Source: Vitreimonas flagellata
GTDB taxonomy: Bacteria; Pseudomonadota; Alphaproteobacteria; Caulobacterales; Aquidulcibacteraceae
Direction: 5' to 3'
Assembly (NCBI RefSeq): GCF_004634425.1
Contig: NZ_SBJL01000002.1
Location: 186,001-250,000 of the forward strand
Length of the DNA stretch: 64,000 nt
Under the pieces are notes generated by a model. That model did no database searches and had not been told where the DNA came from. It saw only the letters and a program-made list of their open reading frames with translations. The translations under genes were made by a program, and so were the position numbers. This document shows positions 1 to 9,226 of this stretch, one piece after another (the stretch's first letter is position 1; each line of letters begins with the position of its first letter).

Positions 1-2277
1 TTCCTGCTCGTGCTGGGCATCATGGTCGATGACGCCATTATCGTCGGTGAATCCATCTACGAGAGGGCCGAGCGCGGCCATACCGGCGCCGATGCGTCGA
101 TCCTCGCCACCCAAATGGTGCTGAAGCCGCTGGTCGCCTCCGTGTTCGTGACCATGATCGCGTTCAGCCCGATGATGCTGCTGAGCGGCGACGTCCAGCA
201 ATTCACACGCGCGATCTCGATCGTCGTCATGTCGACTTTGGTGTTCTCGCTGATCGAAAGCTTGATCATCCTGCCGGCGCACTTGGCGCACGTGAAAAAG
301 CCCGACCCGCAAGGCACGGGCATCGGCAGCCAATTGATGCGCCTGCAGCAACGCTGCGCGCATTCGGTGATCTGGGTCGCGCAAACGATTCACAAGCCCT
401 TCGTGACGGGCGCTGTGAAGCTGCGCTACCTCACCTGGTCGGCCTTTCTCGTCATTACCATTCTGGCCATTGGCCTCATGGCGTCGGGTCGCGTGAAGCA
501 AACCTTCATGCCGGAAGTCGAAGGCGACTTCATGCAGGTGTCGATCGAGCTGCCGCAGACCACACCCTTCTCCCGCATGGAGCAAGTTGCTGATCAGCTC
601 GACGCCGCTCGCCGTGCGCTGGAATCAGAGACAACCGAGAACGCGGTCGAAGATCCAAACACGGGCGCCATGTCGCGCGGCGTCGTGCGGTCGTGGAGCC
701 AATCGATCGAAGACAATTCGATCCGCGCCTATGTCGGCCTCACGCCGCCCGAGACGCGCCCCGATCTGCGCTCGCGCCAAGTCACGGAGCGTCTCGAAGA
801 GCTGCTCGGCGAAGTGCCGGACGCGGATCAGATCAGCTTCTCGCTGTCGGGCGGCGGCTCGCCGGCCATCGAACTCGCGCTCATGGGCGAGAACAAGGAA
901 GACCTCGAAGCTGCCGTCGAAGATCTGAAAGCGCGCCTGCTGCAATTCGCCGGCGTGAGCTCAGTGCGCGACAGCCAAGATGCAGCCATCGAAGAGCTTC
1001 GCTTCACGATGCTGCCGGGCGCCGACCAACTTGGCATCACCTTGAGCGACGTCACGCGCCAAGTGCGCCAAGCGTATTTCGGCGAAGAAGTGCAGCGCCT
1101 GCCGCGCGAAGGCGACGACGTGCGCGTCTATGTCCGCTATCCCCGCGACGATCGCCGCACGCTGGAAAGCTTGGGCGCGTTCCGTCTGCGCACCAATGAC
1201 GGCCGTGAAGTGCCGCTGGCTTCCGTCGCCACGTGGGAGTTCGCGCCAGGCGTCACCGGCCTCGACCGCCGTCAGCGCATGAGCTCGATCCTTGTCACCG
1301 CCGATCTCGTCAACGCCGAAGCGCGCCAAGAGATCATGCGCACGCTGGACAACGATTATTTCCCCGAGTTCGAGGCGCGCTTCTCGACAGTGTCGCGTCG
1401 CGCGATCGGTGAAGCTGAAGGCCAGGCGGAATTCTTCGCCCAGCTCGGCACTTTGATGCTGATGGCGTTCGCGGGCATCTACTTCCTGCTCGCGGTGACG
1501 TTCCGCTCTTACGCCCAACCGGCGATGATCCTCTCGGTCATTCCGTTCGCCATCGTCGGCGCCACGGTCGGTCACTTGATCTTTGACACGAGCTTCGCAC
1601 TGTTCTCGTGGCTGGGCGTGATCGCCGCCATCGGCGTGGTCGTGAACGACAACGTCGTGCTGGTCGATCGCTGCAACCAGATCCGTGGCTTCTTCGCCCT
1701 ACGTCTGAAGCGCCCCGGCGCCATCACGCCCGTGGATGAAGACGGCGAGCCGGTCGAACTGCACGAGATCGTCGGCCCGAATGGCGACGTGTTTGAATAC
1801 CTCGCTATCGCGCCCGATCTCGAACCACACGAGGAGATGATCCTGGAATCGGCGCAGAGCGGGTTCCAACGTGGTCCGGTCGAGATCGTCGGCGTGGATA
1901 AGGTCAAGAGTGACGCGGGCGAATACAAGGAACGCGCCGACGAACTCGAGCAAGCTGGGTTCCAGATCATGCGCGTGCGCGCCGAACGTGGCATTGTCGA
2001 AGCTTCGGTCTCGCGCTTCCGTCAGATCTTCCTCACCTCGGTGACGGAATTCGTGGGCATGGCGCCGATGCTGTTGGAGAACGCCGCGATCGTGCAATTC
2101 CTCAAGCCGATGGCGCTTTCGCTGGCCTTCGGCGTGTTGGTTTGCATGCCCGCCACCTTGATCCTGACGCCCGCTTTCTACATGATCGGGGTCGATATCA
2201 AGCGGGTCGTCGGCGGTCTGTTCGGCTTCTATGCCCGCCTCTATTCGCGCCGCGGCAAACTGGCCGCCGCCGAATAG
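1..2277 (+). CDS. RND-family efflux permease, C-terminal part (5' end outside window)
   Basis: This is the distal part of an inner-membrane proton-driven resistance-nodulation-division pump of the HAE1/AcrB type. The reading frame is open from base 1, so the start lies upstream. The window begins inside TM4: residues 6-14 read GIMVDDAII, the Asp-Asp proton-relay motif of the family. A large periplasmic loop follows, then the C-terminal membrane bundle from about residue 485. The TM10 position that is Lys in AcrB reads VVNDN, a variant I associate with other RND subgroups. Between TM10 (ends near nt 1690) and the next conserved block (starts near nt 1990) there are roughly 100 extra, charged residues where the family normally has a short loop. 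The adaptor and outer-membrane partner are not in the window. Confidence 0.93.
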   Translation, partial: FLLVLGIMVDDAIIVGESIYERAERGHTGADASILATQMVLKPLVASVFVTMIAFSPMMLLSGDVQQFTRAISIVVMSTLVFSLIESLIILPAHLAHVKKPDPQGTGIGSQLMRLQQRCAHSVIWVAQTIHKPFVTGAVKLRYLTWSAFLVITILAIGLMASGRVKQTFMPEVEGDFMQVSIELPQTTPFSRMEQVADQLDAARRALESETTENAVEDPNTGAMSRGVVRSWSQSIEDNSIRAYVGLTPPETRPDLRSRQVTERLEELLGEVPDADQISFSLSGGGSPAIELALMGENKEDLEAAVEDLKARLLQFAGVSSVRDSQDAAIEELRFTMLPGADQLGITLSDVTRQVRQAYFGEEVQRLPREGDDVRVYVRYPRDDRRTLESLGAFRLRTNDGREVPLASVATWEFAPGVTGLDRRQRMSSILVTADLVNAEARQEIMRTLDNDYFPEFEARFSTVSRRAIGEAEGQAEFFAQLGTLMLMAFAGIYFLLAVTFRSYAQPAMILSVIPFAIVGATVGHLIFDTSFALFSWLGVIAAIGVVVNDNVVLVDRCNQIRGFFALRLKRPGAITPVDEDGEPVELHEIVGPNGDVFEYLAIAPDLEPHEEMILESAQSGFQRGPVEIVGVDKVKSDAGEYKERADELEQAGFQIMRVRAERGIVEASVSRFRQIFLTSVTEFVGMAPMLLENAAIVQFLKPMALSLAFGVLVCMPATLILTPAFYMIGVDIKRVVGGLFGFYARLYSRRGKLAAAE

Positions 2278-2301
2278 GGTTTCCTCGGAGGGGTACTACA
2301 C

Positions 2302-4365
2302 ATGATTATGTTCACTCGTCGCGCGATGGGCGCGTCGTCGCTGGCTCTGCTTGCCGGCTGCGCCACGGGCGCGACGGAAGCGACTACCGCGACGCCGGCG
2401 CGCGCGCCGGCCGCGATCGGCGCCTGGGGCTTTGATCTCAGCTCGCGCGATCTCAGCGTGAGCCCAGGCAACGACTTTTTCCACTACGCCAATGGCGGCT
2501 GGGTCGCGCGCACGGAAATTCCGTCGGACCGTACACGCTGGGGCACATTCGATATCCTGCGCGAGAAGGCGGATCGCGACGCACGCACGATCATCGAAGA
2601 GATCGCTTTGGCTGGCGGCCAACCTGGCTCGAACCAGCAGAAGATCGCGGATTTCTATAATTCCTTCTTGAACCAAGAGGCGATCAACGCCGCGGGCCTC
2701 GCGCCGTTGCAGTCGGAAATCGATGCGATCGCGGCGCTGCGCACGCACGAGCAAACCATCCGCCTCATTTCGACGCCGGGCATCGCGGTCAATTCACCGA
2801 TCGCGGTCTATGTCGGCCTCGATGAGCGCAACCCAGACCGCTACATCTGCAACATGACGCACGCGGGCCTTGGCCTGCCAGAGCGCGAATATTATCGCCG
2901 CACCGACGGCGAGTTTCCGAACATCCGGACTGCCTACGTCGCGCATATCGAACGCCTGCTCACGCTGGCTGGTCAAACCGGCGGCGCGGCCAAGGCGCGC
3001 GCCATTCTCGCGCTCGAAACGCGCATCGCTGAGCATCATTGGCCCGTCGCCGATCGCCGCAACCGCGATCGCACCTACAACCTGAAGACTCGCGCTGAAA
3101 TTCGCGCCATCGCGCCGAGCTTCCCGTGGGACGCCTCGTTTGACGCGGCCGGCCTCGGCGGCGTGCAGGAAGTCGTGATCAGCGAGCTCTCGGCCATGGG
3201 CCCACTCGCCAATCTCTTCATGCAAACGCCGGTCTCAACTTGGCGTTCGTATCTCACCTACCATCTCATTCGAAACAACGCGCCGGTTCTGCCGCAGAAC
3301 ATCGACGATGAAGTCTTCGATTTCTTCGGCCGCACGCTCAACGGCCAACCGGCGCAACGCGAACGCTGGAAGCGCGCCGTGCAGGCCGTCAACGGCGCGC
3401 TCGGTGAAGCCATTGGCGCGGTCTATGTGCAGCGCCACTTCCCGCCGGAAGCCAAGCAACAGATGACCGAATTGGTCGAGAACATGCGCACCGCATACGG
3501 CCAGCGCATCGACCAATTGCAGTGGATGTCAGCGGAAACAAAAGTCGCCGCGCGCGAAAAGCTCGCGACGTTCCGCCCCAAGATTGGATATCCGGATCGC
3601 TGGCGCGATTATTCCGCGCTCGACGTGCGCGCCAACGATGCGTTCGGCAACGCCAAGCGCCAATCGATCTTCGACTGGAACCACGACCTCGAACGCCTGG
3701 GCCGCCCGACCGACAAGGACGAGTGGTTCATGACGCCGCAAACGGTGAACGCCTATTACAACCCGGTGTTCAACGAGATCGTCTTCCCTGCCGCGATCCT
3801 GCAAGCGCCGTTCTTCGATCCCAACGCAGATCCGGCCGTGAATTACGGCGCCATTGGCGGCGTGATTGGTCACGAAATGGGCCACGGCTTCGACGACCAA
3901 GGCGCGAAGTCTGATGCGCAAGGCGTGCTGCGCGATTGGTGGAACGCCGAAGACGTGCGCCGCTTCGAGGAGGTCACCAGCCGTTTGGCCGCGCAATATG
4001 AGCAATTCACACCGCTCCCGGGCCTGAACCTCAATGGCCGCCTGACCCTCGGCGAAAACATCGGCGACAATGGCGGCCTGCAAGTGGCTTACCATGCCTA
4101 CACGCTGTCACGCGGCGGCGCCGAAGCGCCGGTGCTCGACGGCGTCACGGGCGATCAGCGCTTCTTCCTCGGCTGGGCGCAAGTCTGGCGCACGCTGATG
4201 CGCGACGAAGCCATGCGCAACCAAGTCATCAACGGGCCGCACTCGCCCGGCATGTATCGCGCCAACGGTCCGGTGCGGAACATGGATGCGTGGTACGCTG
4301 CGTTCAACGTGCAGCCGGGCGATGCGCTCTATCTCGCGCCGGAAGATCGCGTCACGATCTGGTAA
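2302..4365 (+). CDS. M13 (neprilysin/PepO) family metallopeptidase lipoprotein
   Basis: This is a secreted zinc endopeptidase of family M13. The N-terminus has twin Arg at residues 6-7, a short hydrophobic stretch and a lipobox LLAGC ending at Cys20, so an envelope lipoprotein is likely. The catalytic motif HEMGH is at about residues 524-528, and the third zinc ligand lies in ENIGD (Glu585). The substrate-binding NAYY motif is near residue 483. Its 687 aa fit the family. A GGAGG ribosome site lies about 10 nt before the chosen ATG. It follows the RND gene by 24 nt and may be co-transcribed with it. A strong terminator follows the stop. Confidence 0.95.
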   Translation: MIMFTRRAMGASSLALLAGCATGATEATTATPARAPAAIGAWGFDLSSRDLSVSPGNDFFHYANGGWVARTEIPSDRTRWGTFDILREKADRDARTIIEEIALAGGQPGSNQQKIADFYNSFLNQEAINAAGLAPLQSEIDAIAALRTHEQTIRLISTPGIAVNSPIAVYVGLDERNPDRYICNMTHAGLGLPEREYYRRTDGEFPNIRTAYVAHIERLLTLAGQTGGAAKARAILALETRIAEHHWPVADRRNRDRTYNLKTRAEIRAIAPSFPWDASFDAAGLGGVQEVVISELSAMGPLANLFMQTPVSTWRSYLTYHLIRNNAPVLPQNIDDEVFDFFGRTLNGQPAQRERWKRAVQAVNGALGEAIGAVYVQRHFPPEAKQQMTELVENMRTAYGQRIDQLQWMSAETKVAAREKLATFRPKIGYPDRWRDYSALDVRANDAFGNAKRQSIFDWNHDLERLGRPTDKDEWFMTPQTVNAYYNPVFNEIVFPAAILQAPFFDPNADPAVNYGAIGGVIGHEMGHGFDDQGAKSDAQGVLRDWWNAEDVRRFEEVTSRLAAQYEQFTPLPGLNLNGRLTLGENIGDNGGLQVAYHAYTLSRGGAEAPVLDGVTGDQRFFLGWAQVWRTLMRDEAMRNQVINGPHSPGMYRANGPVRNMDAWYAAFNVQPGDALYLAPEDRVTIW

Positions 4366-4390
4366 GCGCGCGATAGCGTGAAACGATTGA

Positions 4391-4427
4391 AGGGAGCGCT
4401 TCGCGGCGCTCCCTTTTTCTTTACCCG
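4391..4427 (+). terminator. Rho-independent terminator after the M13 peptidase
   Basis: Nine-bp GC-rich arms (AGGGAGCGC / GCGCTCCCT) flank a 6-nt loop and are followed by a T-rich run. The T-run overlaps the last codon of the convergent DUF1801 gene, so the structure may insulate both transcription units. Confidence 0.85.
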
Positions 4428-4834
4428 TACTTCTTGGTCATCTCTTTCCACGACTGCGCCACCAGGTCACGCAGCACGCCCGCGTCAACATCGGCGAGCT
4501 TGTTGATGTAGAGACAGCTTTTGCCGGTCTTGTGCTTGCCGAGCTTTTTCAGCAACGCGGCGCATTCTTTGGACTCCGACAAAACATAGAGCACCATATT
4601 CGCCTTGCGCGGCGAGAAGCCGATCTTCGGCCAAGGCGCAGAGCCCAAAGTATTGTTGTTCACCCATTGGCCATAGCCGATGATCGACGGTCCCCACATC
4701 GCCGGCTTTTCGCCGCTGATTTCGCGCATCAATTTGTCGACCGTCTTCGCATCCTTGCGGCGCGTCTCGTCTTCGACAGCGGCAATGAATTGCGCGACGG
4801 AGGCTTTGGTCTTCTGCGTTTTGGGTTCGGCCAT
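4421..4834 (-). CDS. DUF1801 (YdhG-like) domain protein
   Basis: This 137-aa soluble protein looks like the DUF1801/YdhG family, whose biochemical role is not established. Visible family features are an N-terminal helical part, a central segment with MWGPSIIGYG and a Tyr/Trp-rich surface, and a C-terminal LKKLGKHKTGKSCLYI strand-turn region. It lies one base downstream of the TIR-domain gene on the same strand and is almost certainly co-transcribed and translationally coupled with it. I see no signal peptide or membrane segment. A shared function with the TIR protein is only an inference from linkage. Confidence 0.85.
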   Translation of the reverse strand: MAEPKTQKTKASVAQFIAAVEDETRRKDAKTVDKLMREISGEKPAMWGPSIIGYGQWVNNNTLGSAPWPKIGFSPRKANMVLYVLSESKECAALLKKLGKHKTGKSCLYINKLADVDAGVLRDLVAQSWKEMTKKYG

Positions 4835-4835
4835 C

Positions 4836-5567
4836 TCATTGCCTCAGCGCATCGAGCGCGCGGCAGAACGCGCCGGGCGCGTTGCCTTGGTCGCACGCCA
4901 TACCGCCCATCGCAAAGATGAAAATGATGATCCCGACCAAAGGAAAGATCACGCCGATCACCCGCGTGAGAAACATCGAGGGGGAAAAGCTCGTGCGGTC
5001 ACGTTTCGATGTGTGCGTCGCCATAGGCGCCTCTTCTTCCTCGCCATCGTCGTCGTCATTACGCCCGCGTTCGCCGACCTGAATGTTGACGTTCTGCATC
5101 GTCACGCCTTGCAGCTTGATGCCCGGCGCTTCGAAATGCATCGGTCGCGGCGCCACCGGCATCGGCTCCGCGCGCACAATTGCCTGCACTACCGAGAGAA
5201 AGTGCTGCAAGCGCGGATCGTCCGCGCCGCCGCCCCAGGCCGCCAAATCGGCATATTGCACTTCGCCAAAACCAAGCGGCGGCGCCACGAGATCGAGCCG
5301 CACGGGCGCCAGCACTTTGCGCGCAAGCCCGTGCGTCGCCTCTTCCATCACCCACGCGCCCTGCTCGTGATCGACGCTATCGTTCGTCCACACCGCGACC
5401 ACGCACTTTGCCGCCGCGAGCTGCTTGGCGATCTCCGCGCGCCACGACGTCGACGGTTGAATGCCCTCATCCCACCAAACATCGAGCCCGGCATCACGCA
5501 AATGCGTCACCAACGGCCGCACGCGATCCGCATCGGACTTCTTGTAAGAGATGAAAACGTCGGCCAT
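4836..5567 (-). CDS. TIR-domain protein with C-terminal transmembrane anchor
   Basis: Residues 1-130 form a TIR-like fold: the opening strand FISYKKSDAD, the WWDEGI loop, and a WVMEEA segment carrying the Glu expected at the possible NADase active site. An acidic linker (about residues 171-179, Asp/Glu only) follows. A single transmembrane helix lies near residues 200-222, followed by a short tail with two Cys. Bacterial TIR proteins act in NAD depletion, in defence or as scaffolds. Here there is no Argonaute, SMODS, STING or other known defence partner next door; the only operon partner is a DUF1801 gene. The domain call is secure, but the function is not. Confidence 0.85.
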   Translation of the reverse strand: MADVFISYKKSDADRVRPLVTHLRDAGLDVWWDEGIQPSTSWRAEIAKQLAAAKCVVAVWTNDSVDHEQGAWVMEEATHGLARKVLAPVRLDLVAPPLGFGEVQYADLAAWGGGADDPRLQHFLSVVQAIVRAEPMPVAPRPMHFEAPGIKLQGVTMQNVNIQVGERGRNDDDDGEEEEAPMATHTSKRDRTSFSPSMFLTRVIGVIFPLVGIIIFIFAMGGMACDQGNAPGAFCRALDALRQ

Positions 5568-5632
5568 GCGCGCACTCCCCGTAGCGCGCGGAACTTAGCG
5601 GAGCAGCGCGCGCGGCGAACGTGAAATGCGTG

Positions 5633-6421
5633 TCAGGGATGGGCTGCGAGAAACGGCCAGATGTGGTCGTAAATGCCATCGCGCACCAAAGTGGCGTGGT
5701 CCGAGTTCGGCATGCGCACGAATTGCTTGGGCTCGTTCGCCAACGCAAACAGGTGCTCGCCCTGCGTGAACGGGACCACGCTATCAGCGTCGCCATGCAC
5801 GATCAGCACCGGCATGTCGACGCGACCGATATAGTCGCGCGATCGCCAGCTATCGCGGATCAGATAGCGCGCCAAAGAGAAATGCGAGGCCGCCACATCG
5901 TCGATGCCGGTGAACGGCGCTTCCAAGATGAGCGCCCGCGCCGGTCGCTCAGCCGCGAGTTGGACGGCGACGCCGGAGCCCAGCGAAAAGCCATGAATAA
6001 CGATGTTATCGGCTGCGTAGCCGTGCGCGATCAGCCAATCATAGCCGGCGCGGGCATCGAGACGCAGGCCGCGTTCGCTGGGGCTCCCGGTCGAGCCTGA
6101 ATAGCCACGATAATAGACAGCGAGAAAACCCGCGCCGCTTTCAGCGATGCGCCGCCAGCGCCCCTCCCAAATCTGCGGCCGCCCGCCATTGCCGTCGAAG
6201 AAGAGAAAGATCGGCTGCCCTTCCGCGGGCGCGCGATACCAAGCGGCGATGCGCTCACCATCCTCAGTCTCCAGCCGCACCGCCTGCGTTTCAGCAAAAT
6301 TCGGCGCAACCTCTTCTGTGTGTGGATGATAGACGAGGGAATTGGGGTAGGTGACTAGCAGCGCCAAGAGTGCGCCGACGATCAGCGTGGCTCCGATCAC
6401 AATCAGCAACCAACCGCGCAC
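5633..6421 (-). CDS. Membrane-anchored alpha/beta hydrolase (BEM46/FrsA-like)
   Basis: This 262-aa hydrolase has an N-terminal membrane helix (residues 4-23) and a hydrolase domain outside it. The nucleophile elbow is GFSLGSG (Ser146); Asp211 or Asp213 (in HGDAD) and His242 (SDHA) complete a plausible triad. The start is GTG with a GGGAG site 7 nt upstream; that site lies in the last codons of the truncated membrane-protein gene before it, which shows an ancestral two-gene operon. A second, decayed copy of the same pair lies at 18.1-18.8 kb. The substrate is unknown. Confidence 0.88.
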   Translation of the reverse strand: MRGWLLIVIGATLIVGALLALLVTYPNSLVYHPHTEEVAPNFAETQAVRLETEDGERIAAWYRAPAEGQPIFLFFDGNGGRPQIWEGRWRRIAESGAGFLAVYYRGYSGSTGSPSERGLRLDARAGYDWLIAHGYAADNIVIHGFSLGSGVAVQLAAERPARALILEAPFTGIDDVAASHFSLARYLIRDSWRSRDYIGRVDMPVLIVHGDADSVVPFTQGEHLFALANEPKQFVRMPNSDHATLVRDGIYDHIWPFLAAHP

Positions 6422-6583
6422 CTCTAACTCCCTATCGCAATGCCCACTTCATGGCGCCATTCACAGGCGACGATCGACGAACTCAGACGGCGCAGGAGCG
6501 GTGTGACAGACGCAGCATCCAGAACGCGGCATACAATCTGACGCAGCTCGGCGGGCTCTCGGCGCGATAGATAGAGTCCCCCA
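6096..6583. repeat. Left copy of a diverged direct repeat flanking the NRPS island
   Basis: This segment holds the 5' half of the intact hydrolase and the 3' end of the truncated membrane-protein gene. It aligns by eye, in the same orientation, with 18114-18486. Bases 6571-6583 match 18474-18486 almost exactly, and similarity stops abruptly after that. The copies are clearly diverged paralogues, not a recent target-site duplication. Confidence 0.75.
6424..6583 (-). pseudogene. 3' fragment of small membrane protein gene (paralogue of 18379-18813)
   Basis: Reading the minus strand from 6583 gives GGLYLSRREPAELRQ, then VLDA and a tail ending at the stop at 6424-6426. The gene at 18379 contains GGLYLSRREPAELRQ followed by IICDVLDA. 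Everything upstream, including both membrane helices, is missing and an in-frame stop (TAG) lies just before the similarity. The gene was therefore cut at about 6583, the left edge of the accessory island. Confidence 0.8.
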
Positions 6584-6739
6584 CCGCGCGGAAAGACCTA
6601 CCCATCTCGAAGAAATTGGAGACGGGTGCATCAAATGATGCGACGATGTCATGCTGATCATGCCGATCTTTTCCGCCGCGCCTGGGAAATGGCGCGGGTT
6701 GAAGATAACGAGGGGATCACACCACGGTTCGATGCTGCC

Positions 6740-8290
6740 TCATCGCGCACCGCCTCTCAAGGCGACCAGTTTGTGCTGCACACGAGAGAGGGTCTTGCTG
6801 CTCATGGCTTTTAAGCCACCATATTGTGGCAGCCAGACAATCATTATTACGGATGCCGCCGCGTACAAAACGCCCGCGACGAATATCGCTACGAGGCCTG
6901 GAACAAATCCCACGCGCGCACAAACTTGCTCAAGTGCGGGGCCAAGCAAGATCGCCACAACAGTCGGCGGCGCCAAAACAGCGACGACATCTCGCATCGA
7001 AATGGTTGTCCTACGCGTCGCCATCCAGAAACAGGGTAGCATCAGCAAGGTCGCCGCGATCGTGTAGCCTAATGCAACACCAAATCCACCAGCTGGGAGT
7101 CCGATCACGAAAGCTACCGCGTATGTGGGCGAGGCTATCAGGGCCCAACGCAACAAGAGATCTGTTCGCCCGAGCGACATATAAATCCATGCCGTGGTGT
7201 TCATCGGAGTGGTCGCCAGCATGCAGGGCGCGAGCGCAGAAAAAATCAGCCGCGCATCGTCCCAGCCCGGCCCGAAGATCAAGGGAATGATGACTTTCGA
7301 TCCGCCAAAAAGTACGGCGGAAATGCCGGCTGAGACAATCGTAACTGCGCTAAGGCCTGTCAGGTAGGCCTCACGCCAGCGCACAGGATCGTTCTGTACG
7401 CGACTTAGCGCTGGCAACAGCGCAGAACTCAGCGGACCATTGACTAGGTTGAGCGGCAAAAGAAGTAAACTATAGGCCCGGGAATAGTAGCCGAGTTCGG
7501 TTGCGCCCCCCTTCCATCCGACCAAAACATTGTCGAGCTGACGGTGGAAGTAGTTCGCGAAAGCAAATCCGGTCAAATTCAATCCGAAACCGAGCGCACC
7601 GCGGACGCTTCCCCAATCCGTGATCCGGCTTGGCCGCCATGGGCACATCAACCAGGCAAGCATACTGCTGACCCCGGCATTCACCCATATCTGAACGACC
7701 AGAGCCCAATACCCGATATCCGTCCACGCGGCGAGGGCGACGGCGGCGATCAGCCCGAGAAGCTGGGAAAAAAGGCCGATCGAGTGCAGCGTGAGCCATC
7801 TCATCTGTCGTGTAAGTAACGCCGAGTGCTGCGCGCCGAGGGCGCCTACCGGCAGGCTGGCCGCCACGATCATGAGGAGCAGCGGAATGCGATCGTCGTC
7901 AAATACCAACACAGAAAATGGCGCAAAGGCGAACAGCAGCAGCGCCATACCGGCCGCGACGCCGACGCCCACAATAAGGAAGCCGCTTACCAAGTTTTGA
8001 TCGATATCTTTGCGCTGAACAGTGGCGGTCTGAAGACCAAGATCCGTGAACGCCCCGACAAACGCCGTGACAGTGCCGGCCATTGCCAGCAGCCCAAAAT
8101 CAGCCGGAGCAAGCAGACGCGCCAAAATAAAGGTGCTCAAAAACTGCAGCACCATGCGCGTGAGCTGCGCACCCAATGCGAGCGCGCTGCCATTTACCGT
8201 CCTGGCGCCAAGGTTCTCCAGTACGTGCTCGCTGTCGAGCGCGCGCCTGTTTATCTCCGCTTGCGGTAGTCGGTCGGTAGGGGGGGTCAT
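6740..8290 (-). CDS. MOP-superfamily lipopolysaccharide/oligosaccharide flippase (Wzx/WzxC-like)
   Basis: This is a polytopic inner-membrane protein of about 516 aa with 12-14 hydrophobic segments. Its opening matches flippase-type MOP transporters (VNGSALALGAQL..., then ILARLLAPADFGLLAMAG). Such proteins move lipid-linked oligosaccharides or lipidic precursors across the membrane. I start it at the ATG at 8288-8290 (MTPPTDR); the frame stays open upstream, but that segment is compositionally poor. It is the last gene of a minus-strand set containing an esterase, NRPS and methyltransferase. It could export an NRPS-derived product or serve the exopolysaccharide system; linkage alone cannot decide. 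Confidence 0.9.
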   Translation of the reverse strand: MTPPTDRLPQAEINRRALDSEHVLENLGARTVNGSALALGAQLTRMVLQFLSTFILARLLAPADFGLLAMAGTVTAFVGAFTDLGLQTATVQRKDIDQNLVSGFLIVGVGVAAGMALLLFAFAPFSVLVFDDDRIPLLLMIVAASLPVGALGAQHSALLTRQMRWLTLHSIGLFSQLLGLIAAVALAAWTDIGYWALVVQIWVNAGVSSMLAWLMCPWRPSRITDWGSVRGALGFGLNLTGFAFANYFHRQLDNVLVGWKGGATELGYYSRAYSLLLLPLNLVNGPLSSALLPALSRVQNDPVRWREAYLTGLSAVTIVSAGISAVLFGGSKVIIPLIFGPGWDDARLIFSALAPCMLATTPMNTTAWIYMSLGRTDLLLRWALIASPTYAVAFVIGLPAGGFGVALGYTIAATLLMLPCFWMATRRTTISMRDVVAVLAPPTVVAILLGPALEQVCARVGFVPGLVAIFVAGVLYAAASVIMIVWLPQYGGLKAMSSKTLSRVQHKLVALRGGAR

Positions 8291-8425
8291 ATTGTAGCCC
8301 GGATGATTGTCGCGAAGATAGAAACGCGCGTTCTTAAAACTCAATTGCGGCGCCGCGGATGCGACACATAAGTGCGCCCTTACGAGCAGGGCGCAACGCA
8401 CGAGCAATGCGAATGGATGAACCGG

Positions 8426-9226
8426 TCAGTCCGTTCTCCTTTGCTGAAGCAGCCACGCAAAGTTCGCGCGCGTATAGACCCGATCCCTGATGTCGTGTCC
8501 CGCCCAGCGCAATTCCGTGTAGCGCGCAAGCGCGCCAAGTTCATGTAAGCGCGCCGCCAGTTCGCGGCTGTTGGCTACGGGCGTGATTTTATCTGCACGA
8601 CCATGATAAAAGCGAATTGGCAGTTTCGTGACTCGGCCCATTGCGCGTGGGTCCCCCGCGCCGTTCAAAATCAACGCCGCAGCGAACAGATCCGGGTAAT
8701 ATGTAAGGGCGTCCCAGCTCCCCTCTCCGCCCATCGACATCCCAGTAAGATAGATACGCGACGGATCAGCGTCATGTTTGTGGGAGACGTCTCGCAGTAA
8801 GCGGATTGCGGTCTGAAGATTCTTGCTCTCAGCGATCACGCGCTGATCGAAATTGGTGAAAGGCGGGTCGAAGCTGGGATAGTTCACCCAATGAGTGCGT
8901 ATGCCCGCCTGTGGGGCCAGGACCAAGACCGGCTCAAGCCCCTGGCAGGCGTCAGAGAGCAAATGGTCCACGCTCTCATCCAGCTGGCTGAGATTGTCAT
9001 CGCCACGACCAGCACCGCCATGCAGCGCCAACACTATCGGCAATCGCTCTAAACCGCCACCGGCGGCGGGCGGGACGTACAACCGCCAAGGCATTATGTT
9101 GCCAGAGACGGGATCGGTGTACACGCCCGCGCCCATGCGCGAAGCGAGCGAACGCTGCCAGTGAGGCTTCTCTCTCTTGATCGTGACGTGTGCCCCCGTT
9201 CTCATCCCGCCACCACAAGAAATCAT
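8426..9226 (-). CDS. Alpha/beta hydrolase, PHB-depolymerase/esterase type
   Basis: This 266-aa protein has an oxyanion-region HGGAGRGDD (from His69), nucleophile elbow GMSMGG (Ser164), an acid in HGRADKITP and a His in WAGHD, as in the prolyl-oligopeptidase-like/PHB depolymerase esterases. I chose the ATG at 9224-9226 because GGGAG sits 6 nt upstream; longer starts lack such a site. No convincing signal peptide is visible, so it may be cytosolic. It lies between the NRPS and flippase genes and could hydrolyse or tailor the NRPS product, or be an unrelated esterase. Confidence 0.83.
   Translation of the reverse strand: MISCGGGMRTGAHVTIKREKPHWQRSLASRMGAGVYTDPVSGNIMPWRLYVPPAAGGGLERLPIVLALHGGAGRGDDNLSQLDESVDHLLSDACQGLEPVLVLAPQAGIRTHWVNYPSFDPPFTNFDQRVIAESKNLQTAIRLLRDVSHKHDADPSRIYLTGMSMGGEGSWDALTYYPDLFAAALILNGAGDPRAMGRVTKLPIRFYHGRADKITPVANSRELAARLHELGALARYTELRWAGHDIRDRVYTRANFAWLLQQRRTD

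Noticed and set aside
4680-5624. Long plus-strand frame over the TIR and DUF1801 genes
   Set aside because: His/Arg-rich antisense shadow; the minus-strand frames have clear protein families.
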